Of a DNA stretch of 42,528 nucleotides, positions 18,971-28,540 are shown piece after piece (within the stretch, counting starts at the first letter, position 1; each line of letters opens with the position of its first letter). Both the position numbers and the translations under genes were made by a program. The notes beneath the pieces are model-generated. The model was not told the origin of the DNA. It was given only the letters and a program-made list of their open reading frames with translations, and made no database searches. Origin of the DNA: Spirochaetales bacterium (GTDB lineage Bacteria; Spirochaetota; Spirochaetia; UBA9216); assembly GCA_003245835.1 (NCBI GenBank), contig QKCC01000065.1, forward strand, positions 1-42,528, read 5' to 3'.

Positions 18971-19780
18971 ATGGCTGAAACAGAACAGGAAATCGACCCC
19001 GCTCAAATACAGGGGCTAATAATTGATATATTTCTGGAAGTTAAGCGAATCTGTGAACTTCTGGGCCTTCGCTATTATCTCTGCTACGGGACACTCCTCG
19101 GAGCGGTAATGAAGCATGGTTTTATTTCCCCGGACAGCGACCTGGATATCATCCTTCCCCGGACGGATTACAGAGTCTTTGTTGACAGCTTTAACTCAGT
19201 CTGCGGCAGCCGGTTTCAGCTGCTTTCTCCTGAATATAACCCCGACTATTACTACTCCTTTGTGAAGGTTGTTGACCGAAGCACAGAAGTATCGGAACCC
19301 GGGCTGCCGCCAATTAAGGGTATGGGCGTATACATTGATATCTTTCCGCTGGACGGTATGCCCGGCGGCACCGTTCAATACAGGCTTCATTCCCTGCGGC
19401 TGCAGCTGCTTCATAACTTCCGTTATACAGCTCTTTTGCTGGCAGCAATCGGCAGCTTGCAGAATCCGGCATCCCGATTATTAGTCAGACTCAGCCGGAC
19501 GCTTGCTGTTCGGTTTGACGCTGTCTCACAGTCTTTCTCTGAAAAAACCTCGCCCTTTGCTGTCTGTGATGTCGGCGGCCGGATACCCTCCGGGGTTTTC
19601 AAAGGCAGTGTTCCGGTAATTTTTGAGGGACTTACCCTGCCCGCCCCGGACGGACATCATGAATACCTTACAAAGCTCTATGGGGATTACACGGCTGCGG
19701 CCTTTATGGAAAGTCGTGCTTCATGCCATGATTTTACCGCACGATGGCGGCAGGAGGAATGTACGGATGATCAGTCTTGA
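18971..19780 (+). CDS. LicD family protein
   Basis: LRYYLCYGTLLGAVMKHGFISPDSDLDIILPRTDYRVF and VYIDIFPLDGMPG match the LicD pattern. Confidence 0.88.
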   Translation: MAETEQEIDPAQIQGLIIDIFLEVKRICELLGLRYYLCYGTLLGAVMKHGFISPDSDLDIILPRTDYRVFVDSFNSVCGSRFQLLSPEYNPDYYYSFVKVVDRSTEVSEPGLPPIKGMGVYIDIFPLDGMPGGTVQYRLHSLRLQLLHNFRYTALLLAAIGSLQNPASRLLVRLSRTLAVRFDAVSQSFSEKTSPFAVCDVGGRIPSGVFKGSVPVIFEGLTLPAPDGHHEYLTKLYGDYTAAAFMESRASCHDFTARWRQEECTDDQS

Positions 19781-20756
19781 ACCATATGATGATTCAGTCC
19801 GCGACGAATGGGACTATTTTGTCCGAAACCGGGCCCTGAATTCAGGATTCATGCAAAGCCGCAATTTTATAGATTACCATCCTGAGGGCAGGTTTACCGA
19901 CTGCTCCCTCATATTCCGGACCAGGAACAGCCGCATAACCGCGGTGATTCCGGCCTGTTCGGTAATTGACGAAGATCGCCGGACATTCTTTTCGCACCGG
20001 GGCTGCACCTATGGAGGTATTGCTGTCGAGAAAAGATATCACAGTACCGGAAGGCTCCAGGAAATTCTGGACAGCCTGAACGAATACCTGACAGCACAGG
20101 AGTTCCGCCGGGCTGTATTCAAATTGCCGGGAGGACTGTACACCGGTACCGGGAGCGAGCTCTCCGAATATATGTTCGGGCTGAACGGTTACTCGTCTTA
20201 TGCCGAACTTAATTCCTATATCGATTTTTCCCGCTACAATCCCGATATACTCTCGAATTTTTCTACTGCCAAACGGACACACGTCAGAAACGGGAAAAAG
20301 GCCGGATGGGAATTTCGCCTGGCCACAGAAGACGCCGATGTTGCAGATTTTTACCGGCTTCTCACAGAAAATCTGAAAAAGTACCAAACCGTTCCGATAC
20401 ATTCACTTGCGGAACTCCTGAACTTTAAAAACTCCCGGCTCACAGATATTGTACGCTTCTACGGCGTATTCATCAAAGAAAGGATGCTTGCGGGTGGGAT
20501 GGTCTACGATTACCCGGAAGCCGGCACAGTATACACAACATACCTTTCAGCCGATCCGGAGTACCTGAACCCGAGCCCGGCCACATTCCTTTATTATGGA
20601 ATAATCGCCGATACAATGACCCGCGGCAGACGTTATCTGTCGTTCGGAATTTCGACCGAAGAACACGGGAGCCGGCTCAACCGGGGCCTTATTCACAGCA
20701 AGGAATCATTCGGCAGCCTGTATTCCATCCACAGGACTGTATATAAAAATCTATAG
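19767..20756 (+). CDS. FemAB/GNAT-like acyltransferase
   Basis: Start MISLEPYDDSVRDEWDYFVRNRALNSGFMQSRNFIDYHP (19767), FemAB-like architecture; ends YLSFGISTEEHGSRLNRGLIHSKESFG. Overlaps LicD stop by 14 nt. Confidence 0.7.
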   Translation: MISLEPYDDSVRDEWDYFVRNRALNSGFMQSRNFIDYHPEGRFTDCSLIFRTRNSRITAVIPACSVIDEDRRTFFSHRGCTYGGIAVEKRYHSTGRLQEILDSLNEYLTAQEFRRAVFKLPGGLYTGTGSELSEYMFGLNGYSSYAELNSYIDFSRYNPDILSNFSTAKRTHVRNGKKAGWEFRLATEDADVADFYRLLTENLKKYQTVPIHSLAELLNFKNSRLTDIVRFYGVFIKERMLAGGMVYDYPEAGTVYTTYLSADPEYLNPSPATFLYYGIIADTMTRGRRYLSFGISTEEHGSRLNRGLIHSKESFGSLYSIHRTVYKNL

Positions 20757-20765
20757 GAGGCCGCC

Positions 20766-21302
20766 ATGAAAGGAAAATTGCTAACTTTTCTGGACAGGAA
20801 ACTGTATGAATTCCTGGAAAAGCATGTAGATGTAATGCCGCTCAGGTTTACCAAAATGATCGCATTCTACTACTGTGATGCAAGAACCCGAAAGCTGTAC
20901 TTTCGGAAACTGGGGATAACAATGGGAGAAAATACATACGCAAACCTCGGCCTGAAGGTGGTGCGCAATGACGGGGATTTCAGCGTCACAGTCGGCAGCA
21001 ACGTTTCCATTGCTCCTAATGTGGTATTCGTCTGTGAATCTACCGCCAATAACGGCCGTGAGATAAATACTCTTCCCTATGTGCGCGATGTAATGACAGG
21101 CGGCGGAAATATAACCGTCGGGGATGAGGTCTGGATCGGAGCAAACGTTACGGTGCTGCAGGGTGTCACAATCGGAAAGTGCTCGATGATCGGCGCAGGC
21201 AGTGTAGTCATTCATGACGTCGAACCCTTTTCCCTTTACGTGGGTGTTCCCGCGCGCAAGATCCGTGACCTGCGAACAGGAGAACGTGTCACCACCGGGT
21301 AA
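20766..21302 (+). CDS. Left-handed beta-helix (hexapeptide) acyltransferase
   Basis: VGDEVWIGANVTVLQGVTIGKCSMIGAGSVVIHDVEPFSLYVGVPARKIRDL; RBS aggaggccgcc before ATG. Confidence 0.9.
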   Translation: MKGKLLTFLDRKLYEFLEKHVDVMPLRFTKMIAFYYCDARTRKLYFRKLGITMGENTYANLGLKVVRNDGDFSVTVGSNVSIAPNVVFVCESTANNGREINTLPYVRDVMTGGGNITVGDEVWIGANVTVLQGVTIGKCSMIGAGSVVIHDVEPFSLYVGVPARKIRDLRTGERVTTG

Positions 21303-21318
21303 ATCAGCCTGCCTGAAC

Positions 21319-22500
21319 TCAGCTGCTTTCTGAGATTAAACTGATAACGCGCCTGGCAAACGCTTCAGCACCGAACTCCATATCAAGCTCATCGAAGCCC
21401 TTTTCAGCCCGGTTCAGGACCGAAGGATCGTTCAGGCAGAACCTGATAACAGCTGTCTGCTGTTCAGTTTCCGGAGCGAACCAGCCGATTCCATGGGACT
21501 CAAGCAGCGCTGCAGTGGTCTCCACGTTGAAGTAATCAGTGGTAATCATAAATGGCCGGCGGGCATAAATTGCCTCGGCAACGGTATTCGCTCCGGCTTT
21601 TCCGGCTGCAATATCGCAGGCGTACAGGTACACATCCATCTCTGAAACAAAGCCGGGGCTGAACAGTACAAGCGAAGGATATTCACGTTTCAGTGCATCG
21701 CAGGTTAGGTCCAGGCTGGTGGTACGCCCGCCGACAAGGACAACCTGAACGGGGAGTTCCAACGCGGCAATCCCGCGGATGAGGCTTATCGAGCCGATCC
21801 CTTCACCGCCCAGGTTGAGCATTACGGTAAACCGGTCCTGCAGTCCCAGCCGTTCCCGCGCTTCCTGCTTTGTCAGCCTCGAACCTGAGAAAATCGGGCG
21901 GATCGGAAACGGGCAGACTGAGACAGTCTCAGCCGGCTGCCCCTTATCAATGATCATTGCAGCACTCGACTTTACAGGTGTAAGAAACCACCGGTATCTG
22001 GAACAGGCGTGAATAGACAGAACACTGAAGACATCTGAGTTGTAGTAAAAAAACGGTGTTTCAATTCCTGTTACGGCAATTATCCGAGATATGACGCGGG
22101 CCGCGATAAAATTGGTAGCGACGATGATATCCGGGCTGAACCCGGTATGCCAGCGGAGGAACCTTCGGCGGTAAAACCCGCCGATAAAATCGAGAAAGCG
22201 TTCTTCCCTCTTCCGCTTTTCTACACCTGCCGTGTACCTCCGTTCGAGTTTAGGCAGCCTGAGAAAGAACCGCCACGAGGTCCTGCAGAACCATTGCCAC
22301 ATACCTGCTTTAACAACATGGAAAAAATTCAGGGCTTCGGCATGGCATCCGAGTGCAGTAAACCCTTCGGCTATAGCCGAAGCCGGCACGGCGTGGCCCA
22401 TCCCGGCTGTAATGTAAAAAACAGCCGTTCGTTTACCGGCAGAAAAATTCTCTGACTGATTCGCAGACATAGACAGCCTGGTCCCCGGTAATTTGTTCAT
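21319..22500 (-). CDS. GT28/MGDG-synthase-like glycosyltransferase
   Basis: YITAGMGHAVPASAIAEGF; C-terminal AGKAGANTVAEAIYARRPFMIT. Alternative start 22470 (MSANQ). Confidence 0.75.
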   Translation of the reverse strand: MNKLPGTRLSMSANQSENFSAGKRTAVFYITAGMGHAVPASAIAEGFTALGCHAEALNFFHVVKAGMWQWFCRTSWRFFLRLPKLERRYTAGVEKRKREERFLDFIGGFYRRRFLRWHTGFSPDIIVATNFIAARVISRIIAVTGIETPFFYYNSDVFSVLSIHACSRYRWFLTPVKSSAAMIIDKGQPAETVSVCPFPIRPIFSGSRLTKQEARERLGLQDRFTVMLNLGGEGIGSISLIRGIAALELPVQVVLVGGRTTSLDLTCDALKREYPSLVLFSPGFVSEMDVYLYACDIAAGKAGANTVAEAIYARRPFMITTDYFNVETTAALLESHGIGWFAPETEQQTAVIRFCLNDPSVLNRAEKGFDELDMEFGAEAFARRVISLISESS

Positions 22501-23536
22501 TCATAGGCAGCGAGAGAAGCTCTTCCGCCCAGGTTTCACAGGTTAAAAGGCTGCCCGGCAGATAGCCCAGATGCTCGTATGCCTTCTGCCGGTGGCAGGG
22601 AACCGGATAGTGGATACCGGTCGATATTTTCTTTCCGGCGAGAAAATCTCGCAGGGCGTCTCGTTGGGGGGTGCGAATCGGAAACAGGTGAAAAACCGGC
22701 TTTGCGTTCCCGCTGATTACGGGAAGCGAGAGCCCGGGAAGCCCCGACAGCTGTTCGAAATAGACGGCGGCGATCTTTCTTCTTCTGTCGGTCCACTCCG
22801 CCAGATGCCGAAGTTTTACTGAAAGAACGGCAGCCTGCAGCCCGTCCATACGGTAGTTGAATCCGATCATTTCATGCCTGTATTTTTCGGTCGAACCGTG
22901 GTCCCTTAAAGCACGCATTTTTTCATACAAATCCGAATCGCCGGTTATTACCGCTCCGCCTTCTCCGCAGCAGCCCAGATTCTTGCTCGGATAGAAGCTG
23001 AAACATCCCGCAATGCCTGATGTGCCGATTTTTTTTCCGCGGAAAGAAGCGCCATGCGCCTGGGCGCAGTCCTCGACTACCTTCAGTCCGTAACGGGAGG
23101 CAATAGTCATCAGCGGGCCCATGTCGACAGGGGTTCCGTAAAGATGAACTGGAATCAGCGCCCTGGTGCGGGGAGTAACTGCAGCTTCGATCTGATCGGC
23201 ATCGATTGAGTAGGCAGCATCACAGTCTACAAAAACCGGGGTTGCCCCGCAGAGACTTACCGATTCGGGTGTTGCAAAAAAGGTATTCGCAGGAACAATG
23301 ACTTCGTCACCGGGGCCTATACCGAGTGCTGTCAGGGTGATGTGAAGGGCCGAGGTGCCTGAATTAACAGCAACGCAGAAGCGGCTGCCGCATTCCCGCG
23401 CGAATTCGGCTTCAAAGGCTGATACGAACGGTCCGCCGGAAAAAGCGGCGCTTCTGAAAACATCACCGACGGCTGCGCTGATCTCCTCTTCAATCTCGCT
23501 GTGCTGAGACTTCAGGTCAATGAAATCAACCTGCAT
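22433..23536 (-). CDS. DegT/DnrJ/EryC1 sugar aminotransferase
   Basis: Start MQVDFIDLKSQHSEIEEEI (23536); VAVNSGTSALHITLTALGIGPGDEVIVPANTFFAT; FSFYPSKNLGCCGEGGAVIT (PLP lysine). Confidence 0.93.
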   Translation of the reverse strand: MQVDFIDLKSQHSEIEEEISAAVGDVFRSAAFSGGPFVSAFEAEFARECGSRFCVAVNSGTSALHITLTALGIGPGDEVIVPANTFFATPESVSLCGATPVFVDCDAAYSIDADQIEAAVTPRTRALIPVHLYGTPVDMGPLMTIASRYGLKVVEDCAQAHGASFRGKKIGTSGIAGCFSFYPSKNLGCCGEGGAVITGDSDLYEKMRALRDHGSTEKYRHEMIGFNYRMDGLQAAVLSVKLRHLAEWTDRRRKIAAVYFEQLSGLPGLSLPVISGNAKPVFHLFPIRTPQRDALRDFLAGKKISTGIHYPVPCHRQKAYEHLGYLPGSLLTCETWAEELLSLPMNEQITGDQAVYVCESVREFFCR

Positions 23537-24557
23537 AGCGCTGACCTGCTCCGCCTGCAAAGACCGGACTGCCGGCGCCTTTTGACAGCGAGAGATTTGC
23601 CTCTTCCAGTATCCGTACAACTTCGAGTCCTTCCTCAGCAGTATTTACGGCAGGAGGTATATTGATGCTGATGCATTCAACAAAATACTCCAGCTCGGAG
23701 TGCAGAGCCTCTTTATTTACAACTTTGGGCGAGTAAATATCTCCGCTTCTGTAGGAAATCAGCAGCTGATGGATCTCTTCATCGGCGGTTGTCTGAATCC
23801 CTTTGTCATATACCTTTACCGGTTCCTCCGGATTCAGGTCGTTCCATACGAGCATCCGCTTCGTTCCGGCTATCATCACATGGCGGATCTTCACCGGGCT
23901 AAGCCAGCTCATATTGAAATGCGCGATTAGGCTGTCAAATTTTAGAGTCAGGTAGGCGACGCTTTCCATTCCGCTGCTTATGCAGTCAAATCCTTCCGCC
24001 CGAACACAAAGGGGCTTTTTCTGTACAAGGTGATTCAGAATAGAAAGGTCATGGGGCGCCAGATCATAGATTACATTTACATCATGCTGAAACAGGCCCA
24101 GATTTACCCGGTAGGAATCGAAGTAGATTATCTCACCAAGCTCACCCGAATCCACAAGCTCTTTAATCTTCTGTACCGCGCCGGTAAAGAGGAAGGTATG
24201 ATCAACCATTATGAAGCGGTCCTGTTTTCGTGCCTCCCGTATCAGTTCCTCCGCCTGCCGGACAGAAACCGTCATTGGTTTTTCGACAAAAACATGCTTT
24301 CCGGCTTTCAGCGCCTTCATGGCGAGTTCATAATGGGTTGAAACTGGCGTTACTACAGCTATGATGTCAATATCTTTTCTGCGGAAAGCCGCGCCAACGT
24401 CCGATGAGGTTTCGATGCCGATCTGATCCGCACGGGCATTTAACAGCGCTTTATCCGAGGTATCATAGATTACGATATTTTTAAGACCGAGAATATTGAC
24501 GAGATTTCGGGTAATATTCTTTCCCCAGTAGCCGTATCCGATTATTGCGGCACGCAT
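23526..24557 (-). CDS. Gfo/Idh/MocA family oxidoreductase
   Basis: MRAAIIGYGYWGKNITRN Rossmann start; AGKHVFVEKPMTVSV signature. Confidence 0.93.
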   Translation of the reverse strand: MRAAIIGYGYWGKNITRNLVNILGLKNIVIYDTSDKALLNARADQIGIETSSDVGAAFRRKDIDIIAVVTPVSTHYELAMKALKAGKHVFVEKPMTVSVRQAEELIREARKQDRFIMVDHTFLFTGAVQKIKELVDSGELGEIIYFDSYRVNLGLFQHDVNVIYDLAPHDLSILNHLVQKKPLCVRAEGFDCISSGMESVAYLTLKFDSLIAHFNMSWLSPVKIRHVMIAGTKRMLVWNDLNPEEPVKVYDKGIQTTADEEIHQLLISYRSGDIYSPKVVNKEALHSELEYFVECISINIPPAVNTAEEGLEVVRILEEANLSLSKGAGSPVFAGGAGQRYAG

Positions 24558-24732
24558 TCCTAACCACCTCCAGAGAATCACAATCACCGGCAACGGGCGT
24601 AGAAGAAACCCGTATAGCGAGCCGCTCAAACCAGAATTAGATTATATGAAAAAAATATTCACCGCGCAATATTATTAAATCATTTTAAATTCCATTAATT
24701 AACCAAAAAATTGCGTCCGACAAGGCGCCGCC

Positions 24733-26034
24733 ATGACGTGTCAAACCGGTAAAATTGTATTTGAATTCCGCCGCATAGCATTTATAATATCCCGCATGCA
24801 GGACAGTCGAACCGGTCATGTGTATGCCCAATTCAGTATTGCCTATCCTCCCATAATGGATGGTGTAGCCGCGGTAGTTCAGAATTATGCCCGCCGGCTC
24901 AACTGCCCGCAAAGTGCCTGCATAACCATTGCGCCAAAGGCCGGCAGCTGGCAGAAAATAGACGCAGTCGAAGGAATTCCGTATGTGCTGCGATGTCCAT
25001 CAATCACTCGGCTAAGGGCTAAACCGTATGTCATACCGGTATTAACGCCTCTCTTTCTTTTCAGGCTGAAGAATGTCCGTTTCGATCTTGTCCACATCCA
25101 CTATCCGGTTCTGATGGGCAGTACAGCTGTCCGCATAGCCAGAAAACGGGGAATCCCCGTTGTTATTACCTTCCACACCCGCTACAGGGAACAGATAGAA
25201 CGGTCTGTCAGACCGCGGTTTCTGTCGAACTGGCTCTCTTGGTATGTAACCCGTTTCTATGATAAAGCTGATGAGGTCTGGGTTCCCACCCTAGGCGCGG
25301 AGCGGATACTCCGATCATACGGCTACCGGAAAGATAATATTAGGGTAATGGGACTCGGGACAGAGTTCACGGTACCAGGCGCAGAAGAATACAAATTGTA
25401 CCGATCGGAGGGTCTTCGGGAACTTTTCCAGGAACCGGACTGTGACTTGCAGCGAAATAAAAAGCCCCCCGTACTTATCTATGTCGGCAACCTGATAGAA
25501 ACCAAAAACCTGGGTATAATACTCGGCAGCCTCAGGGTACTCTTTGAAGCTGGAGAAGATTTCCGTATGGTTTTCGTCGGCGACGGCTATTACCGGCCCG
25601 TTATGGAGCGGTTCGCTGAGGACAGCGGTTTTGCTGATAAAGTCATTTTCACGGGTTCGGTAAGCGACCGTGAACGGATCAAGACTCTGCTTGCAGTTTC
25701 GGATCTCTTTCTGTTTCCGTCTGTAGCCGACACCGCCGGGATCGTACGTATCGAAGCAGCGGCGTTCTCAGTTCCGCTGGTAGTCGTAAATGAAGAGTGT
25801 TCAGCTTCCGGGATAGTCGACGGGGTAAACGGTTTTCTGTCTGAAAATTCTATCTCCGACTACACACAGACAATCCTCCGGGCTCTCTCTGATCCGGAAA
25901 AATTGAAAGCGGCAGGTATAGAAGCGCAGCGGACGCTTTACCGCGGCTGGGACGCTCTGATCTCAGAAGTTCGGGATCGCTATGAAGAGATCATCGCGGA
26001 GTATTCCCGGGAATCCTGCGGAAAAAAACGCTGA
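24733..26034 (+). CDS. GT4 family glycosyltransferase
   Basis: FDLVHIHYPVLMGSTAVRIARKRGIPVVITFHTRYREQ; VLIYVGNLIETKNLGIIL; SDLFLFPSVADTAGIVRIEAAAFSVPLV. True start may be ATG 24796 or later. Confidence 0.88.
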   Translation: MTCQTGKIVFEFRRIAFIISRMQDSRTGHVYAQFSIAYPPIMDGVAAVVQNYARRLNCPQSACITIAPKAGSWQKIDAVEGIPYVLRCPSITRLRAKPYVIPVLTPLFLFRLKNVRFDLVHIHYPVLMGSTAVRIARKRGIPVVITFHTRYREQIERSVRPRFLSNWLSWYVTRFYDKADEVWVPTLGAERILRSYGYRKDNIRVMGLGTEFTVPGAEEYKLYRSEGLRELFQEPDCDLQRNKKPPVLIYVGNLIETKNLGIILGSLRVLFEAGEDFRMVFVGDGYYRPVMERFAEDSGFADKVIFTGSVSDRERIKTLLAVSDLFLFPSVADTAGIVRIEAAAFSVPLVVVNEECSASGIVDGVNGFLSENSISDYTQTILRALSDPEKLKAAGIEAQRTLYRGWDALISEVRDRYEEIIAEYSRESCGKKR

Positions 26035-28387
26035 GTTTAGAAGAAAGCATTATTGCCGCCGGGATAAGAAACAATGTCGCCAGCATAGTATTCAGAAAAG
26101 CCATCGACAGCAGCAGGCCGAAATACCTGACCGGGATATAGCTTGCCAATGTAAGAACCAGGAGCCCTGCAATCAGTGCAAGCGATGTCAGAATGATTGG
26201 TCTTCCCGATTCCAGCAGGGTCTCAGAAATTACCCATGAAGCCGGTTTACCCGCCCCGGCGGCAGAAATCGCCCGGTATCTGAACAGAAAATGGATCGCA
26301 TCGTCTATACCCACACCGATTGTAATACTCGAAAATCCGAGAGTAACCAGGTCAAGCGGTATTTTTGTCAAATACATGAAGATGTAGTTGCCCATTACAC
26401 CGGCAAGAATCGGCAGAACTGCAAATATCCCGTAGACAGGTGATCGGAAAGCTGCAATAGCCGCCGCGAGTACAAGCAGAAGAGACAGCAATGCCGAAAC
26501 TGCCTGGTCCCGGGTGATTATTTCATTCAGGAGAAGGGTTTCAACACCCGTTCCCCAGATCCGGTATCCGGCGCCTTCAGGAAGCAGCGGGATGTTCCGT
26601 TCAAGGGTATCCATAACCCGCGCCGCACTCTCCGTTGTCTGAAACTCCTGCCGTTCGGCATCGTAGTAGCGCATTACCAGTGTGAGAGACCGGCCGTCCG
26701 GCGCCATAATCTGGCGCAGCTGGCCGGCAAGAGGGCTTTCCTGCAGAAGAGAAATGTACCGCGACAGAAGATTCAGCAGGCCGGAGTTCCCGGGTATTCC
26801 TCCTGTGCCGGTGTATACCCTGTTAATGAAGCTGATATAGGAAGTATATGAAAAAATGTGGAAGATGTCCGGACAATCCTTCTGTACTGTTTCCTCGTAA
26901 TCTCTAATCTGCCTTAAGACCTCCGGCCTTGAAAAATATCCCGGTTCGTTACCGGGCGCGCTGATTGTAACCCTGAAAGGGTCGAGCCCGCCCATAGTCC
27001 TGGCTATTTCCATAGAGTCCCGAACAAACGGATCTTTTTGGGGGAAATAGGCCATGTAGTTCGATTCAAGCGAAACACTGTCCCGGACCAGCAGAAACCC
27101 TCCTGTGACGGCAAGGAAGAGCAGCAGAACAACGGGCCAGCCCTTTACGGCCGCGTAACCCGTCCGGGCAACCGCACGGTTCAGCAGTCCCGAACCGGCT
27201 GGCGGCATTCCCTTCCTTCCGGGAGGAGGAAGAAGCGATATGACCGCCGGCAGGTATGTCAGCGACAGAACCGCGCAGAACAGTACCCCTATTGAAACAG
27301 AAACCCCGAATTCCCTGAATGCCCTGGTTTGTGCAGACAGAAGCGACAGAAACCCGATTACCGTAGTGACACATGCGAGCAGAATCGTTCCCCGCAGATT
27401 CCGCGCACTGCTTGCCGCAGGGTTTACCTCGCCAGCCGCCGCAGACCGGTAGTACCCGGAAAGCATGTGGATGGTGTAGGAGCTTCCCAGGGTGAGGATC
27501 ATAGGGGGAGTAATAATGTTTACTATGGTAAGGGTAAATTTCAAAAGCGCCATCATCCCGAGGGTCCAGACCAGCGCAATCAGCGAAACCGAGAACGGAA
27601 GAATCATCGCTCTTTTCGAGCGGAATGCTAAAAAGTAAACAATGAGCATTCCGGCTAAACATAGGCCGAGAAGCGAGAAAAGGTCTTTCTTCAGGTAATG
27701 AAGTACTCGTTCCGAAATTGGTGCTGTACCGTTTATATATACGGCGGCCTTGTCCATAACCGGTTTCAGGATTTCCCGGTACTCTTCAAGTTTTTCGCTT
27801 GTACTGCCCCGGGGTTTAATCTGGTAGTAAACCATGATGGCTGTGCCGTCATGTGAAACAAGGTAGTTCCGGACGACATCGTCGTTCAGAAGCCTTTCCC
27901 GGAAAATCCCGGCTTCAGTGCTGCTCCACGAATAATCATCGGCTTTCGGCGATATTGGAACAGGAACAAGTCTTCCCCCCTGCTTAACCAGGGTCGGCAT
28001 ATCAAACGGTGACAGGCAGTTCCCGAACTCATCAAGGCTTTCCAGAGCTTGCATGGCCTGTGAAACAGCGGTCAGAAGCTCCGGGTTGAACAGGTCGTCC
28101 GATTTGATAACAAAAAAATAGCTGCTCGTATACGGCGAAGAAGGTTTTTCTACTGAACCGCCGTCTTTTTGCACCTGCACAGCCGCAGAAAGCCGCGATG
28201 CCGCCTTATCCACTGTGGGTACAGTCTGTTTTGTTACAACCCGCTCAGCGGGAAGGTGCTGCCTGGGAAAAAGGGAAAGATAATCCGTATCGAATCGAAG
28301 ATTGGTGAGCTGAAACCCGAAAAAAAGCGTCAGGACAAAAACGAGGCCAAGGGTAATCACTGTTCGTATTCGGCGGTGTCTGCACAA
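25991..28387 (-). CDS. RND superfamily / MMPL-type exporter
   Basis: 798 aa, two repeats of 1 TM + large periplasmic loop + 5 TM; GIGVDDAIHFLFRYR. Start codon is TTG at 28387. Confidence 0.88.
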   Translation of the reverse strand: MCRHRRIRTVITLGLVFVLTLFFGFQLTNLRFDTDYLSLFPRQHLPAERVVTKQTVPTVDKAASRLSAAVQVQKDGGSVEKPSSPYTSSYFFVIKSDDLFNPELLTAVSQAMQALESLDEFGNCLSPFDMPTLVKQGGRLVPVPISPKADDYSWSSTEAGIFRERLLNDDVVRNYLVSHDGTAIMVYYQIKPRGSTSEKLEEYREILKPVMDKAAVYINGTAPISERVLHYLKKDLFSLLGLCLAGMLIVYFLAFRSKRAMILPFSVSLIALVWTLGMMALLKFTLTIVNIITPPMILTLGSSYTIHMLSGYYRSAAAGEVNPAASSARNLRGTILLACVTTVIGFLSLLSAQTRAFREFGVSVSIGVLFCAVLSLTYLPAVISLLPPPGRKGMPPAGSGLLNRAVARTGYAAVKGWPVVLLLFLAVTGGFLLVRDSVSLESNYMAYFPQKDPFVRDSMEIARTMGGLDPFRVTISAPGNEPGYFSRPEVLRQIRDYEETVQKDCPDIFHIFSYTSYISFINRVYTGTGGIPGNSGLLNLLSRYISLLQESPLAGQLRQIMAPDGRSLTLVMRYYDAERQEFQTTESAARVMDTLERNIPLLPEGAGYRIWGTGVETLLLNEIITRDQAVSALLSLLLVLAAAIAAFRSPVYGIFAVLPILAGVMGNYIFMYLTKIPLDLVTLGFSSITIGVGIDDAIHFLFRYRAISAAGAGKPASWVISETLLESGRPIILTSLALIAGLLVLTLASYIPVRYFGLLLSMAFLNTMLATLFLIPAAIMLSSKLSVFFRRIPGNTPR

Positions 28388-28491
28388 GGTCTATGCTCTT
28401 CCGGGAAAAGAATGACTTCGCGCCCGGAGGGGGGGGCGCTGCCTCGGCTTAAACTCAGCCGGGCTGATTTTCCGGCAACGCCGACAAGTTT

Positions 28492-28521
28492 ACTATAAAT
28501 CAAACCTGTTTCGGCTGTCAA
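28492..28521 (-). promoter_or_regulatory. Putative sigma70 promoter for the RND exporter
   Basis: Minus strand TTGACA (28516-28521), 18-bp spacer, TATAGT (28492-28497). Confidence 0.6.
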
Positions 28522-28540
28522 ATTCATATTTGAACATCAC

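Noticed and set aside
19842-20402. 186-aa minus-strand ORF
   Set aside because: Fully antisense to the FemAB/GNAT-like gene, whose protein sequence looks genuine.
20781-21215. 144-aa minus-strand ORF
   Set aside because: Antisense to the hexapeptide acyltransferase.
27066-27662. 198-aa minus-strand ORF
   Set aside because: Alternative frame of the RND exporter gene; Cys/Gly/Arg-rich, typical of shadow frames.
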